Assembly (NCBI GenBank): GCA_009760855.2
Contig: WPIO01000176.1
Span: 420,001 to 482,000, forward strand
DNA length: 62,000 nucleotides
Reading direction: 5' to 3'
Source of the DNA: Cristatella mucedo
Lineage: Eukaryota; Bryozoa; Phylactolaemata; Cristatellidae
Below, in pieces: positions 47,421 to 57,384 of this stretch; position 1 is the first letter of the stretch; every line of letters begins with the position of its first letter. The position numbers and the translations under genes are program-made. Under the pieces are notes generated by a model. It searched no databases and was not told where the DNA came from. It worked only from the letters and a program-made list of their open reading frames with translations.

Positions 47421-47565
47421 AAGGAGGAGGAGGAGGAGGAGGAGGATGAGGAGGAGGAGGAGGAGGAGGAGGATGAGGAGGAGGAGGAGGAGGAGGAGGA
47501 GGAGGAGGAGGAGGAGGAGGATGAGGAGGATGAGGAGGAGGAGGAGGAAGAGGAAGAAGGACATG
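47336..47565 (+). repeat. CT microsatellite joined to GGA microsatellite
   Basis: (CT)n at 47336-47418 directly followed by (GGA)n with GAT variants to about 47560. The strand switches from pyrimidine to purine at 47419. Confidence 0.97.
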
Positions 47566-47585
47566 ATATTACTCATCATTCAATT

Positions 47586-47668
47586 GAATTTCCCTTTGCG
47601 GCAAATGTAAAGTGCCTAGAAAGAGATTGAGTTCTCTGAGGTGGCTTTATCAAGTGTATTATTATTAT
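47586..47668 (+). mobile_element. LINE-alpha solo 3' tail
   Basis: TTTGCGGCAAATGTAAAGTG, CCTAGAAAGAGATTGAGTTC, TCTGAGGTGGCTTTATCAAG and a TGTATTATTATTATT end: the terminal hairpin of LINE-alpha alone. Confidence 0.85.
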
Positions 47669-47670
47669 TT

Positions 47671-48090
47671 TTACAAGAACCCAAGCAAAGTCCCCCACAA
47701 TTTCATCCGTATACTGTCCCTTTTTACGACGTTAAAACTCAATCGCATCCTGGTGACGGGACTTGACTTGCTCTTTAGAGCAAGCTCCCAAGTTCTCCTT
47801 AAATTTTTCCAGTTGAACATCGAGGATATGTACTCCGAGAGAGACAATCCGCATCCCAGTTTGGCGTAGTTCTCTGCGAGTGCCTGAGCAGGCATTTTGG
47901 CACTTTTCAGCCTCGTGACTGCACAGAAAGAAGGGAACCAGTGCGACGAAACGTTCGCAGCCACTTTCGCCGTCCTTTCAAGCTTCTCGGTGAATTCATC
48001 GCACTCCATGAGCACCTTTATCTGCGGCAGTAGCGTACCGGTTGTGCAGTTTACGTACGAGAGAGCTAACGAGGTCTCTCTTAGGTACAA
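47671..48090 (-). CDS. Unrecognised 139-codon ORF
   Basis: Hypothetical. The composition is balanced rather than low-complexity, with segments such as ECDEFTEKLERTAKVAANV, SSHWFPSFCAVTRLKSAK and FNWKNLRRTWELALKSK. It does not match LINE-alpha or LINE-beta. The stop is followed directly by the LINE-alpha tail at 47668. An exon, or a fragment of an unrecognised mobile element, are both possible. No splice sites or start context decide the matter. Confidence 0.3.
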   Translation of the reverse strand: MYLRETSLALSYVNCTTGTLLPQIKVLMECDEFTEKLERTAKVAANVSSHWFPSFCAVTRLKSAKMPAQALAENYAKLGCGLSLSEYISSMFNWKNLRRTWELALKSKSSPVTRMRLSFNVVKRDSIRMKLWGTLLGFL

Positions 48091-48855
48091 ATTTATGAGA
48101 TAATATAAATATATATGTATGTATAACTTATAACTTAATTATAACTTACATGCCTCGTCACTTGTGGTTGACTCCAAATGGAAGTAGGTTTGCTGCAACG
48201 TACGTAAGCTAAGTATTGTAAGATAATAGAGCCAGAAGCAGCTTGGTTCTGGTGTGGCTGCTCTCTGGAGCGGGAGGTTGAAGCGGAAATGGCGTGTAAC
48301 GTACTATGAAATGACTGCCTGGCCGATAGTGACCTTGTAGGTTTTGAGACATTGTTTTGCTTGCGCATTTTTGCTTGCGTATAAAGGCTATACCGGTTGC
48401 AGTTTACTAAGATTGGCAGAGAAGCATTATTACACAGGCCGAAATTTTTTGCAGTGCTTAATCTACTGGCTACCGTCTGCGAATCGAAAGCCGCTTGGGC
48501 TTAGAGTGCACAACGGAGAACTCATATGCAGAAATAATTCGAGTGCCCTATAGAAGGAAACCCATTTAGTCCTTATGACTTTGAGGATTTGCAGATGGAG
48601 ATACCAATATAGCAGATTCTCATCTCGGTTGAAAGGCTACTTCCGGTAAAGGCAATGGCTGCAAAATATTTTTGGAAGTTTTTATACATCATATATTTAC
48701 ACATCATTCGAAGAAACTTGAGATTGTATACATAGCAGTTTTTCCGTGAAAAGATGTACAATAGAATCTTCTTTTTGAGTCATTTTTGGACATTAACCTA
48801 CATCAATTTCAATAAGAAACCATTCCGAAAATCGAAACCCGTAAATCCTACGGGT
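48091..48855. other. No gene recognised
   Basis: AT-rich. A frame at 48344-48553 (69 codons) has no recognised family. Confidence 0.4.
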
Positions 48856-48857
48856 AA

Positions 48858-49165
48858 AAATAATAATAATAATAATAATATTGCACTTGATAAAGCGCCC
48901 TCGGAGAACTTAATCTCTTTCTAGGCGCTTTACATTTGCTGCAAAGTGATACGCAATAGAATAGTAAGTAAAATCATGCTTGAAAAAAAAACAAAATGAA
49001 TAACATGGTTAGGGGTTACATGCACTGGGTCAGCATGCAAATGTGGTTAGTGGCAGCATGAACAGTGTCAGCACGCATAAGCACATCGAGGACGAATCAC
49101 AAGGACCCACTAAATGCTGTCCTAAATAGGTATGTTTTTAAGTTTCTTTTAAATGTGGTGGTTGT
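48858..49165 (-). mobile_element. LINE-alpha 3' end
   Basis: Begins with the (AAT)n end, then the hairpin TTGATAAAGCGCCCTCGGAG / CTTAATCTCTTTCTAGGCGC, then the 3' UTR words GGGTCAGCATGCAAATGTGG. It stops near 49165, so it is 5' truncated to about 300 bases. Confidence 0.9.
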
Positions 49166-49569
49166 AGTGTATCTGACCTTCTAGAGTAGCAATAATGCAA
49201 CCCTACATATTTACTGGCTTTCCTCAATAACCAAATATCATATATAGCGTGTTTAAAAAAAATACAGCTGCTTAATACAAACGCGTATTAATGAATACTT
49301 ACTGAATAATAAGTGAATATAAATGCTAAATTTTGACTTTCAGGGTCGCACAGAAGCCAATCCGAGGAGTCTTTAGCGCTCCCCGGATCACAGGTTAAGA
49401 ACAACTAGAGCTACACGGTCTCTCGCCAGCTCATCAAAGTTTCTTGTACCTTTTCTGCGCCTGGCTTGTGTCGGCCCGTGTCGCGCCGACTCGTTTCGCT
49501 ACATCTTGTGCGGAAATAAGAAAGGGAGAATAAAAGGATAAATGAAGATGATGATGACAATAATAATTA
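49166..49569. other. No gene recognised
   Basis: Nothing recognised. Confidence 0.5.
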
Positions 49570-49655
49570 TTGCAATAGTGCTAATACTACTTCTAATGTT
49601 AATGCTTTTATATAGCACCCTCGGAGAACTTAAATATCTTTCTAGGCTCTTGTGC
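49570..49655 (-). mobile_element. LINE-alpha solo 3' tail
   Basis: AT-rich end, then TATAGCACCCTCGGAGAACT and ATCTTTCTAGGCTCTT: the terminal hairpin only. Confidence 0.75.
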
Positions 49656-50069
49656 GTCTGGCGTGCTGGCTTGTCCTTTATGTTTCCCTGGCTTATCTCC
49701 CCTGGCACTGGTCCCGCACTGGTGGTGTCGCCGCCGCGCATTGGATCTCCGCCGCTCCTTTCATTTGCAGAACCTTCGCGGTGAACAAAGCCCAGTGAAG
49801 AACGGCACAAGCGATAGAGCTACGACAATTTCTTTTCAATTCTGACTGTCCTTTGTCCCCAAATGTTGCTAGAATTACGCGCGAGCGTGTCCTTGCGTAC
49901 CTTCAACGGAACGGAGCTGCGTCTACGTCGCGCGGGCACCCTACCATCGCACGTGCGTCTGTTTATCGGTTCCCCGAGGAGGTGATGCAAACCTTGTATG
50001 CTTGCTGTCACTTGGCACTCATTCAGGCAGAACTACTCCATGTCCAGCCGTTGGTTCTGCTAGTTAATG
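49656..50069. other. No gene recognised
   Basis: A 74-codon + frame at 49853-50077 (with ITRERVLAYLQRNGAAST) runs into the SINE-beta and has no recognised family. Confidence 0.4.
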
Positions 50070-50070
50070 A

Positions 50071-50238
50071 GCCGTGATGGCACATTAGCTAAGGCGGTTG
50101 CTTTTCACGACCTCGGTCCCGAGGTCGTGGATTCGAATCCTGCGGTGGGCGATCTTTTATCGCCACTGCAAGCAACGGTGATGGCCGTAATGGCTCTTCC
50201 GTCGCTATACAAAAGAGGCTGTTAAATCAGCTTGTATT
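50071..50238 (+). mobile_element. SINE-beta copy
   Basis: Near full-length: GCCGTGATGGCACATTAGCT, AAGGCGGTTGC (A box), CACGACCTCGGTCCCGAGGT (palindrome), GTGGATTCGAATCC (B box), GCGGTGGGCGATCTTTTATC, GGTGATGGCCGTAATGGCTC, GAGGCTGTTAAATCAGC. Confidence 0.95.
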
Positions 50239-50344
50239 GTTTAGTGCTGACGCGCTAGGTCGTGTCGCCCGCGGAATTCGCCGGGGAAGCGCTGTGAGCT
50301 GGCAGAGCGGAAACCGTCAATGACCGAGCCACGTTATTGCTAAA

Positions 50345-51010
50345 CAGCATGTATGTATCTCCGTCTGTAACTCCACAAAGTCATAAAGACCATGTGGGTG
50401 TTACGCAGGAGAGTTTTGTATAGCCCACTCACAGCCTAAGCGGCTTTCGGTACGCATTCGGTAGCCAACAGACTTCGTCTCACGCAACAAAGAGAAAGTG
50501 GGAAGCATAGCAGAGTCAGGAGAGCAGTTGAGGTAGTGAGTACCATAGAAGTAGCAGTTCAGGACCGCTGAAAAAGATGTGCCATAGTCGGCAGTAGGAG
50601 AGTAGTTGTCGTTGCGTAAGAATTGTGGAAGCGAGTTCCACAGCCTAGGACCTGCAGAGCTAAAGCTTCTGTCGCCAACTGTCTTTAAGCGGAGGAATGG
50701 GACAGCTAATTTATTGTCCACACAGGACCTGAGGGCGCGAACAGGCTGAAACTGATGCAGCAGTTCAGCTAGGTACGAAGGAGCCAAGCCGTGGCGGGCC
50801 TTGTGGGTCAGCGTAAGAACTTTGCTCTGTATCTTTTGCTCAACCGGAAACCATCCTAGCTATTTCAGCAGAGGTGACACGTGCTCAAACCGCTGGGACT
50901 TGAAGACCAGCCTTGCAGCCATATTCATAGTCAGCTGTAGTGGCATAATAGCTTTCTTTGGCAGCCCAGCCAAAAGCATCCACGCCCCCCCACCCGGCTG
51001 CTCTACCAGC
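50345..51010 (-). mobile_element. LINE-beta 3' region with RT C-terminus
   Basis: Best LINE-beta copy. On the minus strand (from 50787 down) it encodes APSYLAELLHQFQPVRALRS, then LKTVGDRSFSSAGPRLWNSLP, the usual C-terminal end of CR1/jockey-type reverse transcriptases. The frame then degenerates into the 3' UTR ending GTTACAGACGGAGATACATA. Upstream sequence to about 51010 (FPVEQKIQSKVLTLTHKAR-type reading on the minus strand) belongs to the same domain. 5' truncated. Confidence 0.88.
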
Positions 51011-51171
51011 CAGTGCGGCTGCTAATTTTTCTCGTCGCACGCAAAGTTCTTCGAGTGGAACTGAAAAGTTAATTTCTCAGAAATTGTGACTGCAGGACCA
51101 ACGCTAAGCGCGGCGACGGCTTTTTAACTCGGGCCTCTGGGATCGAACTCACGCCTCTGGCGAGTTCTTCA

Positions 51172-51304
51172 GCCGAGCTGGTTTGGTCTAGCGGTTAAGG
51201 TGCTCGCCCCGACCAAGGTCTGACTGAGGTCGTGGGCTCAAGCCCCGAGGCATATGTGAAGCGCCTGAATAGAGATTAAGTTCTCTTAGGGCGCTATATA
51301 AATG

Positions 51305-51350
<46 letters not shown>
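51172..51350 (+). mobile_element. SINE-alpha copy with AT tail
   Basis: Best SINE-alpha copy: GCCGAGCTGGTTTGGTCTAG, CGGTTAAGGTGCTCGCC, AGGTCGTGGGCTCAAGCCCC, ATATGTGAAGCGCCTGAATA, GAGATTAAGTTCTCTTAGGG, CGCTATATAAATGAATTATA, followed by (AT)n to 51350. Confidence 0.95.
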
Positions 51351-51354
<4 letters not shown>

Positions 51355-51735
51355 CAGCTATGCAACACGCCGCTAGTGGCTCGCTGACTTATACGTGACG
51401 GCGCTCTAGATATTTTTTCTGTGAGACCCTTGAACGAACCGTTGCGCTATCACAGACCAAGCACGCATCTCCCGTGCTGCCGCTTCGAGATCATAGACAC
51501 CTGGTGGCGGAGTTATCGTCCTCTTTCAATTTCGATCCTCTATTGGCTCCTGCTAAATAATCTTTTGAATGTCGAGAGCGCTATCTAAAGAGTGGCAAGC
51601 TGCCGATATTGGCAGTAATTTATCGCCCAGCATCTAGCAATGCCGGGTTCATCTGTGACTTCTAGCGCTACTTGCGTTTCTTGTCTGCTGTAGATTTCCC
51701 TTCCGAAAATAAAAGTAAATGCGAACGTCGTACAC
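51351..51735. other. No gene recognised
   Basis: Nothing recognised. Confidence 0.5.
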
Positions 51736-51737
51736 GG

Positions 51738-51995
51738 AAATATATAAATATATATAATTAATATATGTATATATATATATTAAACAATATATATATATAT
51801 TTAATATATATTTTAATTAATTAATATATTAAACATATGTAATTATATAAATTATATATTTATAAATAAATAATATTAATAAATTTATTATTTTATTTAT
51901 TAATACTAATTAGAAGATAATAATAATATAAATAATAAATGATAATAAATAATAATATAAATAATAATATAATAATAATAAAATAATTAAATATA
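51738..51995. repeat. AT-rich low-complexity tract
   Basis: About 260 bases almost entirely A and T (TATATA, ATTAATTAATA, AATAATAAT). No order beyond short repeats. Confidence 0.9.
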
Positions 51996-52789
51996 AGTCA
52001 ATGCGAACGGTGCAGCAGAGACCCGTTTAAAGCATATCTGATTGTTGTTGGACTACATTGTATGGGAAATTCCTTCCCTACGGACATCTAAACGCTTTCC
52101 GCTTCAAGCGCTTGGCCTGCTGCCATGCTGCTGCTGCTGCTGCCTACTGCCCGGCACCATAGAGGCCAGCGTTTCCGCACTGACGTGGACTACAGCTTGA
52201 GCTTCCTTCGCCAACTGCTAGCGAGCGACCTGCTCGAATCGCTAGTCCCGCTGGAATGCTTCGATGCATCTGCCTTTTCCTTCCGGCTCAGTCGTTTCTG
52301 CATCGAAGCGACTGAGCCGAGGCGGTAGCTTCCCTGGCCGGCAGCCAGTGGCCTCCCTGACATGCCCGTGTATGCCTATTATTGTCGCTTGAATGCGTTC
52401 CTGGTTTCGGATACTGCTGCCGGAATTCGAGAGTTGGGCATCTCGTCTAGAAAGCCAGCTTGAAGCTAGCGAGGCTGTGGGAAGATGTGCTTGCTTAGAA
52501 TTCCCTGCTTTGTGTCATGCCGCCCTGCACGACGATTTCCCTCGAGCGCTGCAGTGACTCACTCCAAGTTCGTGGTCGTCAGGCCTGCTCTAATTCCGGC
52601 GGCGGCCCATCTTAACGCTTGCGTTTGAAATTATCGCTGAATTTGCTATAAACCCTACTAATACATGATAAGGTTAATTGACCACAAGTTCGATCTGTTC
52701 GCTGTGACTGAGACCGAGCTGAAGTTGACTAACTACCAATCACAACCAACGCAAACCCGACAGCTTTCTCCTTCTGTGACCTTCGGTGA
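51996..52789. other. No gene recognised
   Basis: A CTG run at 52125-52142 and unassigned sequence. Confidence 0.45.
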
Positions 52790-52960
52790 GCCGTGATGGC
52801 TCACTAGGTAAGGCGGTTGCTTTTCACGACCTCGGTCCCGAGGTCGTGGGTTCGATTCCTGCGGTGGGCGATTCTGTATCGCCACTGCAAGCGGTGGTGA
52901 TAGCCGTAAAGGCTCTTCTGTCGCTATAAAAAAAAGAGGCTGTTTAATCAGCTGGGATTT
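52790..52960 (+). mobile_element. SINE-beta copy
   Basis: Near full-length, with the same landmarks as 50071-50238: GCCGTGATGGCTCACTAGGT, CACGACCTCGGTCCCGAGGT, GGGTTCGATTCCTGCGGTGG, GCTGTTTAATCAGCTGGGAT. Confidence 0.95.
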
Positions 52961-53199
52961 ATTTTTCTCCTTCTGTCGTACCCCTGGATCAGCCATAGCT
53001 GGTGGCGAGTCACCATTGTGACACGTTCCACTCTCGATTTCAAACCACTTGCATTCCCCTCGAAGCAGTCTTTCGAATCTCTTGTTTAGAATCCCTAGAC
53101 AATAAGCTGTCAATAGCAGCTGTAATATGTCGCCACTCCAGGTATAAAGGCCACCTTCATCTCAGATTTCTCTAATACCTAATTTCAATTATGTGTGCA

Positions 53200-54290
53200 A
53201 TAAATCAATCTTTCATCATTATGGGTGATTTCAGCATTCGTTTGCAACTTAACTGACACCTCAAGTGAGGATTTTTAGAGCAATGGCTGACTCGTTTTCT
53301 CTCGTGGTTCATTTGCAAGACCTCACGACAAGGTTTACGCACTCCATCGAATAGCTTACCACAAGTGTATACTATCATCCCCTATTATAAACAAAATCTG
53401 CTCATCTGACCACATGTGGATATCATTCAGTCTACATCGTGTGCCTTCCTCCGCATTCAAAATCATCTGCGAATCACGAAACCTCATTGCTTGCTTGTTA
53501 TAGGCAAACCTAGTGCATCTCAAAAACTGGAAAACGTAACGCTCAGAATAAGCTTTTCCAGCATATCTTCAGTTGCATCTATACGAAATCTAGATGCTCA
53601 GTTCCTAAGTGACCTTTTAATAGATGACCTTATCATATGCACAGTGAAGCCTGCTTACTTTTAGCTACTTAATAAAAATTTCTAAAATTCATTCGTGTTT
53701 AGATATGGATACTACATCTAAATTGGTCCATGTATTTGTGACGTCCCGTCTCGACTTCTGTAACTCACTACTTGCTGGTCTACCGGCCTGCGAAATCAGG
53801 TGCTTACATCTGGTGAACAACTCTGCAGCTAGGCTTGTCTTTTGTGAACGTCGCAGTTGCCACATCACACCACTTCTCGCCTATCTGCACTGGTTTCCAA
53901 TCAAGCGGCGAATCGACCAACTTTCTCACTTTATTCAGGCTCTGGCCTACCTAATAGAATTATTCTCCAACCAATCTAGGCATCATACCACCCACTTTTC
54001 TGACTAAAATTGTTCAGCTATTCCTCATACAAACCTCAGATCCTTTGGAGACCGTGCCTTTAGTTTTTACACTCCCAAACCCAGGAACTCACTCCCGTCT
54101 GACGTCGCGACATCCCCTGACGACATTTAAGAAGAAGGCTTACAGGCATCTGTTTATCACAGCATTTAGTGATTTCCTCGTGATTCTTCCGTGTGCGTAT
54201 GCATGATGAGCACTGTGCATGCATGCCACAACCAACCATATTTTACATGCTGACACTGTACATGTTACTTCTAACCATGTAATGCTTATA
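53200..54290 (+). mobile_element. LINE-alpha copy, endonuclease fused to RT C-terminus by deletion
   Basis: Forward strand. 53205-53415 retains an endonuclease remnant (IIMGDFSIRL and, near the end, KICSSDH, matching the GDFN and SDH motifs of AP-type LINE endonucleases). The sequence then jumps to the RT region just before LVIGKPSASQKLENVTLRIS (53490-53560), so about the first two thirds of RT is missing. It continues through LVHVFVTSRLDFCNSLLAGL to the 3' UTR, but stops at about 54290 without the terminal hairpin. Frames are broken. Confidence 0.85.
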
Positions 54291-55650
54291 ATAATAATAA
54301 TAATAATGTACTTGATAGAGCGCCCACAGAGAACTTAATCTCTTTCTAGGCGCTTTACATTTGCTGCAAAGGGAAATGCAATTGAATGGTAAGTAAAATC
54401 ATGCTTGAAAAACAAACAAAATTAATAACATGGTTAAGGGTGACATGCACAGGGTCAGCATGCAAATGTGGTTAGTGGCAGCATGCACAGTGTCAGCACG
54501 CAAAAACACGTGAAGGACGAATCACAGGGACCCACTAAATGCTGTCCTAAATAGGTGTGTTTTTAGGTTCCTTTTAAATGTGGCCAGGTCAGGGGATGTT
54601 CTGACGCAGATCGGAAGGGAGTTCCAGGCTTTGGGAGCATACGAAATAAATGCACGGTCTCCAAAGGATTTGAGGTTTGTACGAGGTATTTCTAGACTGT
54701 TGGATTCCGAAAAGCGGGTGGTACGATGCTTGGCCTGATGGGGAAGTGTGTCGGAGAGATAGGCTGGAGCCATAGAATGAAGGGACCTAAAAGTGAGCGA
54801 CATAACCTTGAAGTCAATCCGTTGCTTGACTGGTAGCCAGTGCAGGTCGGCGAGAAGTGGAGTAATGTGGCAACTGCGACGTTCACGACAGACAAGCCTA
54901 GCTGCGGAGTTTTACACGAGCTGCAATCGCCTGATCGCACATGCTGGTAGGCCAGTAAGCAGTGAGTTCCAGAAGTCGAGACGAGATGTCACGAATGCAT
55001 GGACCAACTTAGACATGGTATCCTTATCTAAACAAGCCCGAATTTTAGCAATATTATGAAGCTGAAAATAGGCAGATTTGACTGTGGAGCTGATATGTTC
55101 GTCTAACGAGAGGTCGCTTTGGAATATGACACCTAGATTTCGAGCTGATTCGACAGGAGATATGCTGGCATAGCCAATTTTGAGCGTCAGCCTTTCCAAT
55201 TTCTGAATCACACTGGGTTTGCCCATAACTAGTAAGTTAGTTTTATCATCGTTTAGTTTAAGAAAATTTGCTGCCATTCATGTGCGGATGTCATCAATGC
55301 ATGCAGCAAGTGAGTTGAGAGAATTTGAGGTGCTCGAAGGCTGGGAGGGATCAAAGCAAAGGTACAACTGAGTGTCATCCGCATAGAAGTGCAAGCCTAG
55401 ATTGTGCTTGGCAATCACATCAGCAAGAGGGAGAGTATAAACCGTGAAAAGAACCGGACTAGCACGGAGCCCTGAGGTACTCCATATTTCAGAGGTACTT
55501 CAGATGATCTTTGTCCATTCACGTCAATACTCTGGAGTCTCCCACTGAGATTGGACCTGAGCCACTGCAGAGCATTGCCAGTGATGCCCAGGCGAGATGA
55601 GAGGCGCTCTAGAAGAACTTTGTGATCGATGGTATCAAAAGCTGCTTGAT
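54291..55650 (-). mobile_element. LINE-alpha copy, tail-to-tail with previous one
   Basis: Reverse strand. The 3' end is at 54291 ((ATA)n, hairpin GCGCCCACAGAGAACTTAAT / CTCTTTCTAGGCGCTTTACA). RT C-terminus SCHITPLLADLHWLPVKQR is near 54850, MGKPSVIQKLERLTLKIG near 55190-55230, and an intact catalytic YADD at 55374-55385. Truncated at about 55650 within RT. Its 3' end abuts the 3' side of the preceding + copy. Confidence 0.92.
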
Positions 55651-55735
55651 CATGCTTCCTCTACAGCCCGTGCAAAGTGCACAGAAAGAGATTAATTTCT
55701 CCGATGGCACTATACACACTTTATTTGTTATTATT
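55651..55735 (+). mobile_element. LINE-alpha tail fragment
   Basis: GTGCAAAGTGCACAGAAAGA, GATTAATTTCTCCGATGGCA, CTATACACACTTTATT: a diverged terminal hairpin in + orientation. Confidence 0.6.
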
Positions 55736-55870
55736 TACCGACTTTTCCTTAGGTGTGTGCACTAAGTACAACCTTTTTCTTTTAATGGTTGATTTCAATT
55801 TCCATATCGGTAGCTCGTCTCTCATTCGCTCTGCTTCAAAATGCTTGCACTGCCTGCTTTCCGCTTAGAT
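55736..55870 (+). mobile_element. LINE endonuclease remnant
   Basis: A short frame reading LFLLMVDFNFHIGSSS resembles the LLLGDFNIH motif of LINE AP endonucleases. Isolated. Confidence 0.45.
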
Positions 55871-56335
55871 TTCATAGTAGCGAATAATATGCACGCTTTC
55901 TTTCGTATTTCCCCCCTGCATGCCATGCACCCGCGAATCGTTTCCGGCACGTCACGATCAGGGCTCCGTACAATACCCGTGTCCGCCGCGAAGTGTCTTC
56001 GTATGCGAGCTAAAGCCTAAGCATGATTCCTTCCGCGTCTTTAACACTTGGCAGTTTGTTTTCTTGCAGCGAGTTGCGAAGCGGCCGAATGAAGATTTCC
56101 TGCTCTCACGCTATATGACGGACTAAGGACTGCTATTCAAGCTATTTGGCAGAAATTATAGCCATCAAGCGTGACGGGTGACCCGGCGACCTCGATGAGA
56201 ATCGCGGGCATCTCTTTGGCCGCCGTCCGTAGAATGCTCCAAAAAGAGCTCCAGTTACTTTCTAGTTTAAGAACGAGGTAGTGGCGGAGTCCTACTTAGT
56301 ATGTCTATGGCTAGAACAGAGCCCTCAATAGTATT
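55871..56335. other. No gene recognised
   Basis: Nothing recognised. Confidence 0.45.
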
Positions 56336-56336
56336 A

Positions 56337-56490
56337 GCTGATATAACTGCCTCTTATTTTGTGTAGCGGCAGAAGAGTCTTAAAGGTTGTCCCAACCACG
56401 TGCAGAGGAAATACAGGATCGCCCACCGCAGGATTCGAACCTACGACCTCGGGACAGAGGTCGCGAAGAGCAATCTCTTCAAGTAGTGCG
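56337..56490 (-). mobile_element. SINE-beta copy, diverged
   Basis: Reverse orientation: AGCTGATATAACTGCCTCTT, GTAGCGGCAGAAGAGTCTTA, GGATCGCCCACCGCAGGATT, CGAACCTACGACCTCGGG, CGCGAAGAGCAATC. Confidence 0.85.
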
Positions 56491-57029
56491 ACCGTCGACT
56501 CACTTTGCCAGAGAGGTGGCCGCTAGGAGCTTCAGCTCGACGACGATCACGCCCTACAGCACGGCGACGCTGCCTTGACCTCCTTCGTCAAGCCCTCGCG
56601 TGACCACGATTAATGAGCACTCGTAATTATTTCAGCCGTTCGACTATTGATTGGCTGAATTAATTGCACGAATCTGGCACGCAGTAGGCGTTCTATCGTG
56701 GCACGCGATACCCGGCCGTGATTTTACCATAAATGATTTCGCCATTTTACCATTTATTTTACCACTTATTTTTTGCCATTCGCCGGACGTCCCGCTGGCG
56801 AAAGAGCAGGACTGGAGATGAGCGTTTAGCTGAGTAGATTTCTTTTAATTTACCTTTGACCAGCTTATGACGGCGGAAACATTATTCGCGGCTCTGACTT
56901 GTGCAAACTAGGAACCGGTTGTGCCTTAATTCGCGGTTGGGCGGTACGAAAGAGCCGAAGTCGGGCAGTAGGCAGTCAGCTAAGGTCGAAGAGGTCACAG
57001 CGCTCAGCCTGGAGCTGCCTCCTTTCGCC
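56491..57029. other. No gene recognised
   Basis: Nothing recognised; degenerate ATTTTACCATTT repeats near 56740-56770. Confidence 0.45.
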
Positions 57030-57032
57030 GCA

Positions 57033-57065
<33 letters not shown>

Positions 57066-57135
57066 GCGTTTGCGTGGCGAACGATAGCAGCAGCAGCAGC
57101 AGCAGCAGCAGCAGCTGCTGCTGCTGCTGCTGGCT
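57030..57135. repeat. GGC repeat and palindromic CAG/CTG repeat
   Basis: (GGC)n at about 57033-57063, then (AGC)n from 57086 to about 57115 passing directly into (TGC)n to 57132. CAG and CTG runs back to back form a self-complementary hairpin. Confidence 0.93.
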
Positions 57136-57384
57136 GGAGCGGATGCTGGACACGCGTGACCCCTCTGAGGCTGTCGAAATAGAAATAGCGCTCTACGCTG
57201 TGGACATGGAGCTAATATCTCAAGGTGCTGGTGCTCTTCGCAGATGCCTTTTCAAGAGCTACGTCTTCCGCGTATACAGCTGCGTCTTTTGATGCAGCAA
57301 CTACAAGTCACCTAATGCGCGCCACTTTCCATGGCCTTGCGGGTTTAAGGCAGGCCTCGGCGTGTGCTTGCGCCGTTGTGAGTT
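57136..57384. other. No gene recognised
   Basis: Nothing recognised before the LINE begins. Confidence 0.4.

Noticed and set aside
50401-50787. Host protein-coding gene on the minus strand
   Set aside because: The peptide is the C-terminal end of a CR1/jockey-type reverse transcriptase and the flanks are repeated at 19355, 22667 and 60690.
51172-51310. Possible functional tRNA gene
   Set aside because: A and B boxes are present, but there is no acceptor stem pairing, and the sequence continues into a shared SINE tail in many copies.
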